Below are positions 17,708 to 26,306 of a DNA stretch of 64,000 bases, piece by piece. The notes beneath the pieces were generated by a model. That model searched no databases, was not told where the DNA came from, and worked only from the letters and a program-made list of their open reading frames with translations. Source of the DNA: Streptomyces buecherae (lineage in GTDB: Bacteria; Actinomycetota; Actinomycetes; Streptomycetales; Streptomycetaceae); contig NZ_CP060404.1 of the NCBI RefSeq assembly GCF_014295035.1, positions 5,244,501-5,308,500 on the forward strand, written 5' to 3'. Each line of letters starts with the position of its first letter. Positions within the stretch are counted from its first letter, which is position 1. The position numbers and the translations under genes are program-made.

Positions 17708-19930
17708 GTGACGCAGAGCGGACAGGGAAATGAGCCGCAGCCTCCTGCGGTCCCGCCCGCGCACGAGGGCGTGGTCCTGCCCTCCGCTGGCCTCCGCCAC
17801 GGTGGGGGGCAGGGCGCTCCGTACGACTGGCCCTCGCCCGAGCAGGCGGCCCCGGCCGAAGGCCAGCCGTGGGGTGACCCCTGGGGCCCCGACGCGCCGC
17901 GCCCGCCGCAGGGCCCACCGCCCGGCGCCCCCGCCGGGCAGGCCGGGACGCTGATGCCACGGGAGCCGGGGCCGGGCCAGCCGCTGCCGCCCGCCGCGCC
18001 CGCTGGGTACGGGCAGGCCCCCGGCCACGACTCCGACGCGACCCAGCTCATCCCGCCGGTCGGCGGCTCCATACCGGGCGGGCCCCCGCCCGGCGCGCTG
18101 CCCGGGCCGATGCCGGGCGCCCCGCTGCCCGGTGGCGCGCAGCCGCTGCCCGCCGAGGGAACGCCCGGCCCCGCGCCGGCGCCGGGTTACGGCGGCCCCG
18201 GGGCCCCGCTGCCGGCCGAGGCCGGAGCCTCCCCGGCCCTCCCGCCGCACCAGGCCCACCAGCCGGGCCAACCGGGCCAGCAGCAGGGTTACGGCTACCC
18301 CCAGCCGCAGCAGGGCTACGGTTACCCGCAGTCCGGCCAGGCCCCCGGCTACCCGGCCCAGCAACAGGGCTACGGCTATCCCCAGCAGGGCTACGGCTAC
18401 CCGCAGTCGTCCGGCCAGCCCACCGGCCACGCCCAGCAGGCCGACCAGGGGCAGGCCCCGCGGCAGCAGCCCGGCCACCCAGGGCCGTACCCCGGGCAGT
18501 CCCAGCAACCCGGCCAGGCCCCCGGCTACCCGGACCAGTCGGGGCAGTTCAGCCCGTACGGCGGCCAGTCGGGCCAGCCGGGCGGGAACGGCCAGCCCGG
18601 TCAGACCGGCCAACTCGGCCAGAGCGGTCAGCCCGCGCCGTACCAGCGGCCCGAGGCGCAGCCGCAGACCCAGATCCTGCGCGCGCAGCCGGCGCCGCCC
18701 GAGGCCGACCAGGGTGGCCACACCCAGATCCTGCGCCCACAGCCACCGGCCCCCGCGACCGACCAGGGCGGCCACACGCAGATCCTGCGCCCGCAGCCGC
18801 CGGCCCCGGGGCAGCAGCCTCGGTCGGGCCACCGGCAGCCGCAGCCCGAGCCGCGCAAGCCCCCCGAGTCGCCGGCCGAGTCCACCACGATGCTGCGCCG
18901 GCCGAACTTCGACGGCGGCCCGCCGCGGCCGGGCGTGGGCGAGGAGACCCAGGTGCTGCCGGGCCCGATCCCGGCCACGGGCCAGCCGCCGTACCCGGGC
19001 GGCGCGCCGTACGGGGTGCGCCCCGGGGCGCCCGGGGACCGGCAGCCGCCCGCGGAGTTCGACGGTCTCTTCCGGGCGGACGGGGCGGCCGAAGGCCCGG
19101 ACTCCACCCAGCAGATGCCGCTGTACCAGCAGGACCCGGGCCCGCAGCCCCCGCAGCAGGGCCCGCCGCACGGTTCGTACGGGCACGGTCACGGCCCGGG
19201 CCACGACGGTCCGGCCGGCTACGACGGGCCCGGTGCCGTCGGCTACTCCGGTGACGACGGGGGTCGGCGGCGCTCGCGGCGCGGCGTGGTGATCGGCGCC
19301 GTGGTCGCGGCCTGCGCCGTGGCCGGGCTCGCGGCCGGTGCCGCGATGAGCATGGGCGACGACGACAAAAAGGACAAGGGCGACAAGTCCACCGACCCCG
19401 GCAAGGAGGTCGTGGCCAGCGAGTCGGCGGCGCCGTCGGCCTCCCCGTCCCCGACGCCGACCAAGACCACGGACCCCGCCGAGCCGCAGGCCAAGGCGCT
19501 CGACGCGTTGCTCAAGGACAGCGGCAACAGCCGCGCCAGCGTGATCGCCTCGGTCAACAACATCAAGACCTGCAAGGCGCTCCCGAAGGCCGCCGCCGAT
19601 CTGCGGTCGGCGGCGCAGCAGCGCAACGCCCTGGTGACCCGGCTCGGCGAACTCAAGCTGGACAAGATCCCGCGGAACGCCGAACTCACCCGGGCGTTGA
19701 CCAAGGCGTGGCGGTCGTCCGCGTCGGCGGACAACCACTACGCGGCCTGGGCCGACCAGGCCGCCAAGAAGAAGGGCTGCGACAAGGGCAAGGCCCGCGT
19801 CACCGGCCACACGGCCTCCGGCAACCGGGCCAGCGGCGAGGCGAGCGCGGCCAAGAAGCAGGCGGCCGACCTGTGGAACCCGGTCGCGCGCAAGTTCGGC
19901 CTGACGGAGCGTCAGGCCGCGCAGCTCTGA
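17708..19930 (+). CDS. Large Gln/Pro/Gly-rich single-pass membrane protein
   Basis: The 740-residue product starts at GTG 17708 behind AGGAG. Residues 1-515 are low complexity, with YGYPQ-type repeats at about 195-235 and three copies of a TQILR unit at about 320-370. One membrane helix lies near 522-545 after RRRSRRG, so the long N-terminus should be cytoplasmic. The roughly 190 residues outside the membrane are helical with two cysteines (IKTCKALP and KKKGCDKG). The N-terminal arm carries seven threonines with a hydrophobic residue at +3, a pattern favoured by FHA domains when phosphorylated. It ends at a 40-bp palindrome facing the substrate-binding protein gene. Confidence 0.75.
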   Translation: MTQSGQGNEPQPPAVPPAHEGVVLPSAGLRHGGGQGAPYDWPSPEQAAPAEGQPWGDPWGPDAPRPPQGPPPGAPAGQAGTLMPREPGPGQPLPPAAPAGYGQAPGHDSDATQLIPPVGGSIPGGPPPGALPGPMPGAPLPGGAQPLPAEGTPGPAPAPGYGGPGAPLPAEAGASPALPPHQAHQPGQPGQQQGYGYPQPQQGYGYPQSGQAPGYPAQQQGYGYPQQGYGYPQSSGQPTGHAQQADQGQAPRQQPGHPGPYPGQSQQPGQAPGYPDQSGQFSPYGGQSGQPGGNGQPGQTGQLGQSGQPAPYQRPEAQPQTQILRAQPAPPEADQGGHTQILRPQPPAPATDQGGHTQILRPQPPAPGQQPRSGHRQPQPEPRKPPESPAESTTMLRRPNFDGGPPRPGVGEETQVLPGPIPATGQPPYPGGAPYGVRPGAPGDRQPPAEFDGLFRADGAAEGPDSTQQMPLYQQDPGPQPPQQGPPHGSYGHGHGPGHDGPAGYDGPGAVGYSGDDGGRRRSRRGVVIGAVVAACAVAGLAAGAAMSMGDDDKKDKGDKSTDPGKEVVASESAAPSASPSPTPTKTTDPAEPQAKALDALLKDSGNSRASVIASVNNIKTCKALPKAAADLRSAAQQRNALVTRLGELKLDKIPRNAELTRALTKAWRSSASADNHYAAWADQAAKKKGCDKGKARVTGHTASGNRASGEASAAKKQAADLWNPVARKFGLTERQAAQL
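18661..18819 (+). repeat. Three direct repeats encoding TQILR units
   Basis: Three adjacent units of about 18-20 codons (TQILRAQPAPPEADQGG, then TQILRPQPPAPATDQGG and TQILRPQPPAPGQQP) share cores such as CAGATCCTGCG. They lie within the cytoplasmic arm of the membrane protein. Confidence 0.75.
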
Positions 19931-19940
19931 CCGGCCCGCA

Positions 19941-19980
19941 CCCGACCGGCTGGCGCCCGCGCGGGCGCCAGCCGGTCGGG
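19941..19980. terminator. Perfect 40-bp palindrome between convergent genes
   Basis: Bases 19941-19960 are the exact reverse complement of 19961-19980 with no spacer, so the hairpin can form only by opening a few central pairs. It lies 10 bases after one stop and 13 before the other, as expected of a bidirectional terminator. Confidence 0.85.
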
Positions 19981-19993
19981 GAAGACGGGGGCG

Positions 19994-21385
19994 CTACGCC
20001 GCCTTGCGGTTGACCAGCGTCTGGCCCACGTCGACGAAGCCCTGCCGGACGGCCACCAACTTGCCGTCCTTGACCACCTGGTAGGTCACGTTGGCGTTGA
20101 CGATGCGCGGGTAGTCGCGGATCGGCAGCAGGTCCTGGAAGCGCCAGCGGAGCTTGGGGGTCAGGCCGCCGGTGTCCGTGGCGTGGCCGCGGTCGAGCGT
20201 GGTGCGCACCGCGTGCGCGCTGATCTTGCCCGGGTCGAGCGAGGTGAGCACGGACCTGAGCACGGTGTACGCGATCCACGTGGTCTGCACGCCGGGGTCG
20301 GCGATGTCGATGCGGTTGTCGTCGAAGGCGTAGTCGTGAACGATCTTGTGCATCGGCTTCCAGCGCGGATCGTCGGCGACCGGGTACCAGCCGGTGGCGT
20401 ACGTCCCCTCCAGGGCGCTGTCGCGTCCGCCAGTGCTGTCCACCAGCGACTGCCGCACGCTGCCCAGGATCGAGGCGATGCGCACCCGCGAGTCGTCCTC
20501 CTGCACGCGGCGGAAGGAGTCGAAGAAGGTGTTGGTGCGCTTGCCGAGGGCCGCGGTCACGCACCCCGGGCCGCTGCCCGTCGTGTCCGCGACCGTGCCG
20601 TCCGTCACGCCGGTGCCGGAGTCGGTGCCGGAGTCAGTGCCGGTGCCGGTGTCGGTCCCGGTGCTCGCGTCGGAGGTCGGGTCCCCGCCGCTGCCGGCCC
20701 CGGTCAGCGCCTGCTGGGCCTGGCGCGTGTAGTCGCTCGCGTCCTCCGGTGCGCGGATGTCGGCGGCCGGGCTGCGGTTGCCCTCGGCGAGGCCGGCGTC
20801 GAGGAGTTCGGGCAGTTCGTCGCCGGCGATGGTGTCGGGGCGTACCAGCGACACCGCGCCGCACACGCTCGCCAACTGGCGGCCGTTGCCCGCGAGGAGG
20901 GCGGCCTGGCCGCCGTTGACCGGGTACGAGAAGGGGCTGGTGAACTCCTCCTCGGAGAGACCGTAGCCGCCGATGTAGGGGATGCCGGACGCCTCCAGCG
21001 GCGACATGAAGGAGCGGCCGTGCTGGCTGTAGGAGCCGACGACGGCCACGGCCTTCTCGTCGGCGGCGCGCCGCGCGCACTGGGCGGCGGCGATGGCGTC
21101 GTTGCGTTCGTTGCAGGTGAGGACGCGCAGCTCGCGGCCGTGGATGCCGCCCTTGTCGTTGACCCAGCGGGCGTACGCCTGCGCCATGGCCGGCATGCCC
21201 GGCATGTTGGTGGCGTTGGTGTCGTCGGGGGCCCAGGTCATGATGGTGATGGGTTCGTCGCGGGAGCCGTTCGAGGACCCGGAGAGGATGCCGCAGCCGC
21301 TGATCAGCAGCGTGCCGGCCGCCGCACAAGCCGCCACTCGCGCGGTAGGGGTAGGACGGAGGAAGGGACGTCGCCGACCGTTCAT
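19994..21385 (-). CDS. Substrate-binding lipoprotein of branched-chain amino acid (LIVBP) type
   Basis: The 463-residue product starts at ATG 21385; the longer frame upstream has no signal. A basic N-terminus leads to a lipobox TLLISGC (cysteine about 26), so it should be a lipoprotein on the outer face of the membrane. The body resembles family-1/LIV-type binding proteins: PITIMTWAPDD, QAYARWVNDKGGIHGREL, AVAVVGSYSQHG and IPYIGGYG. An insert of alternating Thr/Gly/Asp (GTDTGTGTDSGTDSG) at about 235-260 is low complexity. No permease or ATPase genes are nearby, so it is an orphan binding protein, perhaps a sensor. Confidence 0.8.
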   Translation of the reverse strand: MNGRRRPFLRPTPTARVAACAAAGTLLISGCGILSGSSNGSRDEPITIMTWAPDDTNATNMPGMPAMAQAYARWVNDKGGIHGRELRVLTCNERNDAIAAAQCARRAADEKAVAVVGSYSQHGRSFMSPLEASGIPYIGGYGLSEEEFTSPFSYPVNGGQAALLAGNGRQLASVCGAVSLVRPDTIAGDELPELLDAGLAEGNRSPAADIRAPEDASDYTRQAQQALTGAGSGGDPTSDASTGTDTGTGTDSGTDSGTGVTDGTVADTTGSGPGCVTAALGKRTNTFFDSFRRVQEDDSRVRIASILGSVRQSLVDSTGGRDSALEGTYATGWYPVADDPRWKPMHKIVHDYAFDDNRIDIADPGVQTTWIAYTVLRSVLTSLDPGKISAHAVRTTLDRGHATDTGGLTPKLRWRFQDLLPIRDYPRIVNANVTYQVVKDGKLVAVRQGFVDVGQTLVNRKAA

Positions 21386-21556
21386 AGGAAGAGACCCTTG
21401 CGTCCCGCCCGGAACGCCTGAGAGTTGTCCGCGTAACGAAAAGTGTATTGGAGGTGAATTGCGGGGGTGCGAGGAGGACTCGATGTGCGGAACGTATGAT
21501 CGATTACTGTGCAAGGTTCGGAGAAGACTTCCCGTCGCGGTCGCCGCTCGACCACC

Positions 21557-22003
21557 ATGGGCGCTATGCCGCTCACTGACATGCCGTGGTGGCGCTGGCG
21601 CAGCAACGTGCGCTCGGCGCTGCACATGCTTTCCGACCCCGCGTTCCAGCGGGACTGCTGGCTCGCGGGCCAGGACGGTTACGGGGACGTGACCGACGCC
21701 GTGTACCGACTCGTCGAGGACACCTGGCTGGACAACTGGTCGGCCGAGAAGTACGTCGGGACGATCTTCCGGGACGCGCAGGAGGCCGCGCTCGTGGACG
21801 CCGCCGTGCTCCGGGTGCTGCGGATCATGCACGAGGTCGGGGCGGACGCGCCGGTCTCCACGTACATGGGCCACCCCGGCTGGCCCGAGGCGGTGCACGC
21901 GGCGCGCGAGGCCCACGTCCACCTGGCCTCGGCCGACGGCGAGGACCCGGACGTGCCGCCGCACTCGCTCCAGGCGCTGGCGCGGCTCACGCAGACGGCC
22001 TGA
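21557..22003 (+). CDS. Conserved small actinomycete protein, SCO4402-like
   Basis: The product has about 148 residues: MPWWRWRSNVRSALHMLSDP opens the conserved part, followed by AFQRDCWLAGQDGYGDVTDA and STYMGHPGWPEAVHAAREAH. It is probably cytoplasmic, with no membrane segment. It recalls the family I remember as SCO4402-like, whose function is unknown to me. ATG 21557 and ATG 21566 are both possible starts; a GTG at 21509 would add 16 basic residues. It stands between the binding-protein gene and purU, 32 bases ahead of purU, so it may share purU transcription. Confidence 0.65.
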   Translation: MGAMPLTDMPWWRWRSNVRSALHMLSDPAFQRDCWLAGQDGYGDVTDAVYRLVEDTWLDNWSAEKYVGTIFRDAQEAALVDAAVLRVLRIMHEVGADAPVSTYMGHPGWPEAVHAAREAHVHLASADGEDPDVPPHSLQALARLTQTA

Positions 22004-22035
22004 GCCCCGCCGGCGGTGTGCGACGCTATTGGGTT

Positions 22036-22980
22036 ATGAACGCCTCGCAGCCCGCGCCGCCGCCCGCTCCTGAGCACGTCTCCGAGTCCGCCCCCGAGCA
22101 GTTCGTCCTCACGCTGTCGTGCCCCGACAAACAGGGCATCGTGCACGCCGTCTCCAGCTTCCTCTTCATGACCGGTTGCAACATCGAGGACAGCCAGCAG
22201 TTCGGCGACCGCGACACGGGTCTGTTCTTCATGCGGGTGCACTTCACCGGCGGACGTCGCGGCGAGGGCCCCGGCGGGTCCGCGCCGGCGCAGCCGCCGG
22301 TCACGGTGGAGAAGCTGCGGGCGAGCTTCGCCGCCGTGGGGGACTCGTTCGCGATGGACTGGCAGATCCACCGGGCCGACGAGAAGATGCGCGTCGTGCT
22401 GATGGTGAGCCGCTTCGGGCACTGCCTGAACGACCTGCTCTTCCGCTCCAGCATCGGCGCCCTGCCGATCGAGATCGCGGCCGTCGTCTCCAACCACCCC
22501 ACCTTCGCCGAACTCGCCGCCTCGTACGGGGTCCCCTTCCACCACATCCCGGTCACCGCCGACACCAAGGCCGAGGCGGAGGCGCGACTCCTCGAACTCG
22601 TCCGGGACGAGGAGGTCGAACTCGTGGTGCTCGCCCGGTACATGCAGGTGCTCTCGGACGACCTGTGCAAGCGGCTCTCCGGGCGGATCATCAACATCCA
22701 CCACTCCTTCCTGCCGAGCTTCAAGGGCGCCAAGCCCTACCACCAGGCGCACGCGCGCGGCGTGAAGCTGATCGGCGCGACGGCGCACTACGTCACGGCC
22801 GACCTCGACGAGGGCCCGATCATCGAGCAGGAGGTCGAGCGGGTCGGCCACGAGGTCACCCCGGACCAGTTGGTGGCGGTCGGCCGGGACGTGGAGTGCC
22901 AGGCGCTGGCCCGCGCGGTGAAGTGGCACAGCGAGCACCGCGTCCTGCTCAACGGGCGGCGCACGGTCGTCTTCGCGTAG
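22036..22980 (+). CDS. purU: Formyltetrahydrofolate deformylase
   Basis: PurU hydrolyses 10-formyltetrahydrofolate to tetrahydrofolate and formate, balancing one-carbon pools and feeding formate to purine synthesis. The 314-residue product has an N-terminal ACT-like domain (FVLTLSCPDKQGIVHAVSSF, about 24-105). The formyltransferase domain includes RVVLMVSRFGHCLNDLL and the catalytic region INIHHSFLPSFKGAKPY, then IGATAHYVTADLDEGPIIEQ, which supplies the Asn/His/Asp set. It is about 30 residues longer than E. coli PurU because of a Pro-rich N-terminus and a Gly/Pro insert at about 78-92. The in-frame extension upstream of ATG 22036 lacks family similarity. Confidence 0.95.
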   Translation: MNASQPAPPPAPEHVSESAPEQFVLTLSCPDKQGIVHAVSSFLFMTGCNIEDSQQFGDRDTGLFFMRVHFTGGRRGEGPGGSAPAQPPVTVEKLRASFAAVGDSFAMDWQIHRADEKMRVVLMVSRFGHCLNDLLFRSSIGALPIEIAAVVSNHPTFAELAASYGVPFHHIPVTADTKAEAEARLLELVRDEEVELVVLARYMQVLSDDLCKRLSGRIINIHHSFLPSFKGAKPYHQAHARGVKLIGATAHYVTADLDEGPIIEQEVERVGHEVTPDQLVAVGRDVECQALARAVKWHSEHRVLLNGRRTVVFA

Positions 22981-23079
22981 CCGGCGGCGGGTTGGCGAGT
23001 TGACGGGTCGGTGGGCTGGTCGGTCGCGGCTCGCGGCGAACGAGTCGCGGGCGGTCCGGGCGGCCCGGGCGCCGGCCGG

Positions 23080-24624
23080 TCACAGCCGGGAGAGCGAGGC
23101 GGTCGCGTAGAGCACGTCGCGAATGGCCTCGGGGTCGCCGAGCTGCCCGGCCACCACGTCCAGCGGCGGCACGTGGCCGGCCACCAACCGGCAGAACTCC
23201 TCCCGGTCCAGCACGAGGTGCGCCACCTGTTCGTCGGGGGACGCCGTCGCGGTGGGCGAGTCGAGCGCGATGCACCAGTGGCCGCCGCCGTGCCCCTCGA
23301 CCTCCAGGTGCAGCGAGCGGCTCGGCACCCCGGCCCGCCCGAGGTGGCGCGGCGGGCTGGCGAGCCCGGCCTGTCGCCGCTCGGCGAGCGCCCGGGGCAG
23401 CAGCCGCGCGCACAGGTCGATCATCAGGTTGAGGTGCGCGGCGGCGGGCGGCCGGTACGGGTAGCTGACGGCCTCCGCGATGTCCACGCCGTGCACCCAG
23501 CACTCGAAGGCGCGGTCGAGCAGCGCGTCGCGCAGCGGCAGCGCGAACTCGCCGTACGGCACGGAGAGTTGGCTGATGCCACGGCCGGCGAACGACACGG
23601 TCCGCAGCAACGCGTGCCCCTGCTCCCGCCACGGCCCACGGATCGCGCCCGGCCGCGGCCCGGCCCGCGAGGACTCCGGCGGCCGTGGGGTGGCCGGCCG
23701 GGAGGCGGCGCGCGGCGGCCGGACGCCGTGCGGGCGCTCGCCGTGGCGGGTGAGCTGGGCAACGTGGGCGGGCTCGGCGCGCCAGTACGCCTCGGTGCGC
23801 GCCAGCGGCCCGGTGGGCGCGCCGGGGCCGAGCGGGTCGGGCAGCCCGACGGCGGTGGCGACGATGCCGTCCACGGTCAGCAGGTGGCCGATGACGCCGG
23901 CCACGGTGGTGTCGCGCAGCCGGGCCCGCTCGCCGTCGAACCACCGCAGCGCCACCGGGGCGCGCCACTCGGCCTCGCCCATGTCGCCGATCAGCGCGTC
24001 GAGCCGGGCGGCCTCCGCGTCGTACGGCGCGGCCCACTCGGGCACCGGGATGCGGGCCGGGCGGCGGCCGAGGCAGCCGGCCAGGACGCGGGACCTGAGC
24101 TGTGGGTTGAGGTCGAGGTTCTCCTCGACGTGCAGCAGGCCGACCGCCCTGCGCAGCCGGACGGCCTCCTCGGCGCAGGTCGGGCACTGGTTCAGGTGGT
24201 GGTCGACGACCGCGATCTCCTCGGCCGAGCAGGCGGCCAGCGCCCAGGCGCCGAGCATCGACTTGAGGACGTGGTGCGAAGGGGCGGGCGTGCCGGTCAG
24301 GTCGGACTCCGCGCTCACGCCGCCGGCCTCCCCTCGCGCGCCGGGTTCGGGAGGGGTGCCGGCCGCCGCCGGCTCCTCGTCTGGTCGCGCTGTCGTGGGG
24401 TTGGGTGCATCCGTCTCGGACTCCGTGTGTCGTGTATCGGCCTCCGCGGCCTCGGGCGACCCGCCCTGCGCCGGCACCCCGCGCGGCCGGGCCGGGGCCG
24501 GCCCGGGCCAGTGCCCGCCGTCCTCGGCGGGCGGGCGCGGCGCGGGTATGCGCGGCCGTCGGGCGGGGCCGGGGGCGTCGCTGTCGTCGGGGCCGGTGCG
24601 GCCCGGTTCGCCAGGCCCGCTCAC
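23080..24624 (-). CDS. Zinc-binding anti-sigma factor fused to a mycothiol-isomerase-like domain
   Basis: The product has 514 residues. An acidic/proline-rich N-terminus of about 115 residues is followed by a ZAS-type motif, DHHLNQCPTC (His-x3-Cys-x2-Cys), inside a helical anti-sigma domain. The rest reads like a maleylpyruvate isomerase/mycothiol-dependent N-terminal domain: RLDALIGDMGEAEW, TVAGVIGHLLTVDG and AFECWVHGVDIAEAV. ZAS proteins sequester ECF sigma factors and often release them on thiol oxidation. The start overlaps the sigma gene stop (ATGA), so the two are made together. No membrane helix is present, so it is probably a cytoplasmic redox or thiol sensor. Confidence 0.85.
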   Translation of the reverse strand: MSGPGEPGRTGPDDSDAPGPARRPRIPAPRPPAEDGGHWPGPAPARPRGVPAQGGSPEAAEADTRHTESETDAPNPTTARPDEEPAAAGTPPEPGARGEAGGVSAESDLTGTPAPSHHVLKSMLGAWALAACSAEEIAVVDHHLNQCPTCAEEAVRLRRAVGLLHVEENLDLNPQLRSRVLAGCLGRRPARIPVPEWAAPYDAEAARLDALIGDMGEAEWRAPVALRWFDGERARLRDTTVAGVIGHLLTVDGIVATAVGLPDPLGPGAPTGPLARTEAYWRAEPAHVAQLTRHGERPHGVRPPRAASRPATPRPPESSRAGPRPGAIRGPWREQGHALLRTVSFAGRGISQLSVPYGEFALPLRDALLDRAFECWVHGVDIAEAVSYPYRPPAAAHLNLMIDLCARLLPRALAERRQAGLASPPRHLGRAGVPSRSLHLEVEGHGGGHWCIALDSPTATASPDEQVAHLVLDREEFCRLVAGHVPPLDVVAGQLGDPEAIRDVLYATASLSRL

Positions 24625-25205
24625 CGGGCGCGCCCGGGTCCCGGGGGCGAGCTGGCCCGTGGCGCGGCGTCGTGCGCCGTGGAGAGCAGTTGCAGGCCGA
24701 GCCGGAGTCGCCGTCTGGCCTCGTCCTCGGTGACCCCGAGCGCGGCGGCTGCTTCGCGGTAATCCCGCCGCTCGCGGTAGGCGAGTTCGAGGGCGTCGCG
24801 CAGCGGCGCGGGCATGGCGGTCACGATGTAGTCAGCGCGAGCGGCGGCGGAGGCGTGTCGGATCTTCAGCTCGACGTCCGCCGGGCTGGCCTCGTCGGCG
24901 CCCTCGTCCACGCTGACCGCCGTGGACTGGCGCAGTCGGTGCACCGCCTGCCGGTGGGTGAGGGCGGCGATCCAGGACCGCAGCGAACTCTGCTTCGGGT
25001 TGAAGGAACCCGGGTTCTCCCAGACGTGGGCGAACACGTCGCGGGTGACGCGGTCCGCGGCCTCCTCCTCGCCGAGCACGCGGTAGGCGAGGTGGTGCAC
25101 CAGCGACGCGAAGCGGTCGTACAGCTCGCCGAGCGCGGCTGCCTCTCCTCGGGCCAGCCGCTGTTGCATCTTGCGGTCCCAGCGAAGCGGTGCTTGCTGC
25201 GTCAT
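24621..25205 (-). CDS. ECF RNA polymerase sigma factor
   Basis: The product has 194 residues. Region 2 is visible as GELYDRFASLVHHLAYRVLG and DRVTRDVFAHVWENP (about 25-70), with SLRSWIAALTHRQAVHRLR covering the DNA-melting part. Region 4 is APLRDALELAYRERRDYREA followed by the recognition helix LGVTEDEARRRLRLGL. It directs polymerase to a specific promoter set, held in check by the anti-sigma factor encoded four bases into its own stop. ATG 25205 was chosen; a TTG at 25217 is in frame but weaker. The divergent gene across the gap is a STAS antagonist, adding a second partner-switch component. Confidence 0.9.
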   Translation of the reverse strand: MTQQAPLRWDRKMQQRLARGEAAALGELYDRFASLVHHLAYRVLGEEEAADRVTRDVFAHVWENPGSFNPKQSSLRSWIAALTHRQAVHRLRQSTAVSVDEGADEASPADVELKIRHASAAARADYIVTAMPAPLRDALELAYRERRDYREAAAALGVTEDEARRRLRLGLQLLSTAHDAAPRASSPPGPGRAR

Positions 25206-25601
25206 GCGGGCCCCCAACGTCCCCGTTCCCCGTCCCGGTCTTCCGGCCGTCTGTCACTGCCTACTCGAATGTAGACCGGAGCTTCGACGGCAACGGGGGT
25301 TTGCCGCAAGCTTCGTCGGCCGGGTGGTGGCGGATGGTATGGGGGCGGTCACTTTGGGCCAACGAAAGTCGGGGGACTGTGATCGATGTCGAACGCTCAC
25401 GTCCGGATGTGTCGATGTGTTATGGGCGTGTGACCGGATCTTGGGGGCTGATGCGCTCTGGCGGGGCATAGGGTCGGGAGGGTTGGCCGGTTTGGCGTGG
25501 GTTCTGGGTTTCGTGGCGTGGCGCTCGGGCAGCCGCTCCAGAAGCAGCCAATTCCGGTTCACGGATTTCCGGTGGGCGGACGAGCGAAGGGCTTCGGGCG
25601 C
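25206..25601. other. Divergent intergenic region between sigma factor and STAS genes
   Basis: This 396-base gap has no supported gene and is less GC-rich than its surroundings (for example GGATGTGTCGATGTGTTATGG around 25405-25425). It should hold the divergent promoters of the sigma operon and the STAS gene. I could not fix a -10/-35 pair with confidence. Confidence 0.5.
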
Positions 25602-25976
25602 GTGACGTTGAAGGTGTTGGAGGTCGAGCAAGGGGAGTGGGCCGTGCTGCGGGTCGCCGGCGAGATGGACCTGGTGACCTCGCCCGCCGTCCGGCAGCAT
25701 GTGCACGACGCCGTCGCCGAGGGGCGCCGAAGTCTCGTCCTTGACCTGGGGGAGGTGCGGTTCTGCGACTCCAGCGGCGTGGGCGTGCTCATCGCGGCCC
25801 GTCGCCTGATGCGCTCCTGCTCCGGGCGGCTGCGGCTGATTCTCCCCGCCCAGGGAGCGGTCGACGGCTCCCACGTGAACCGCGTGCTCGCCGCCCTCGG
25901 CGTGCGTCGCCTCTTCGAGGTCTATCCCGACCTTCACACCGCGACCGACGAGACCGCCGAACCGCTCTCCGCGTAA
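25602..25976 (+). CDS. STAS-domain anti-sigma factor antagonist
   Basis: The 124-residue product starts at GTG 25602; the frame is open further upstream but the STAS fold begins here. It has the SpoIIAA/RsbV pattern: VLRVAGEMDLVTSPAVRQHV, LVLDLGEVRFCDSSGVGVLI. Serines 57/58 in CDSSG match the phosphorylation site that a partner kinase uses to switch the protein off. Unphosphorylated protein would bind an anti-sigma kinase and free a sigma factor. No RsbW-type kinase is encoded nearby, so its partner is elsewhere. It diverges from the ECF sigma gene and ends at a hairpin. Confidence 0.85.
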   Translation: MTLKVLEVEQGEWAVLRVAGEMDLVTSPAVRQHVHDAVAEGRRSLVLDLGEVRFCDSSGVGVLIAARRLMRSCSGRLRLILPAQGAVDGSHVNRVLAALGVRRLFEVYPDLHTATDETAEPLSA

Positions 25977-25995
25977 CGGCTCCCCGCCAGGGGCC

Positions 25996-26025
25996 ACCCC
26001 CGGGCCGCGCCCGTAGGCCGGGGGT
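25996..26025 (+). terminator. Hairpin after the STAS gene
   Basis: ACCCCCGGGCC (25996-26006) pairs with GGCCGGGGGT (26016-26025) with one bulged base and a 9-base loop, 20 bases past the stop. Confidence 0.6.
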
Positions 26026-26306
26026 CCTACCCCGCTCCGTACACTCCGTACGCCCGCCCCGAACGTCTCCCGCGCCCCTCGCGCCCCCGGGCCGCCCGCC
26101 CGACGGCCCCGCTCGCCGCTCCCCGCCCACCGGTCCGCTCGTCGCCTGCCGGCCTGCTCGCCGCTCTCCGCTCGTCGGCCGTCGCCCGGCGCGGCCACCC
26201 GGTGACCGGCCCGACCCGGCCCCGCCTGCGCCGTGACCCGCATGTCCTGCATGTCCCGCATATCCCGTACCCCGCGTCCGCCGTGCCCGACGGCGCTCGC
26301 GGGCGG
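26026..26306. other. Low-complexity gap downstream of two convergent genes
   Basis: No gene is seen. It holds CGCTCGCCGCTC-type reiterations around 26095-26190 and a short tandem CGCATGTCC/TGCATGTCC/CGCATATCC array at about 26239-26266. Confidence 0.5.
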
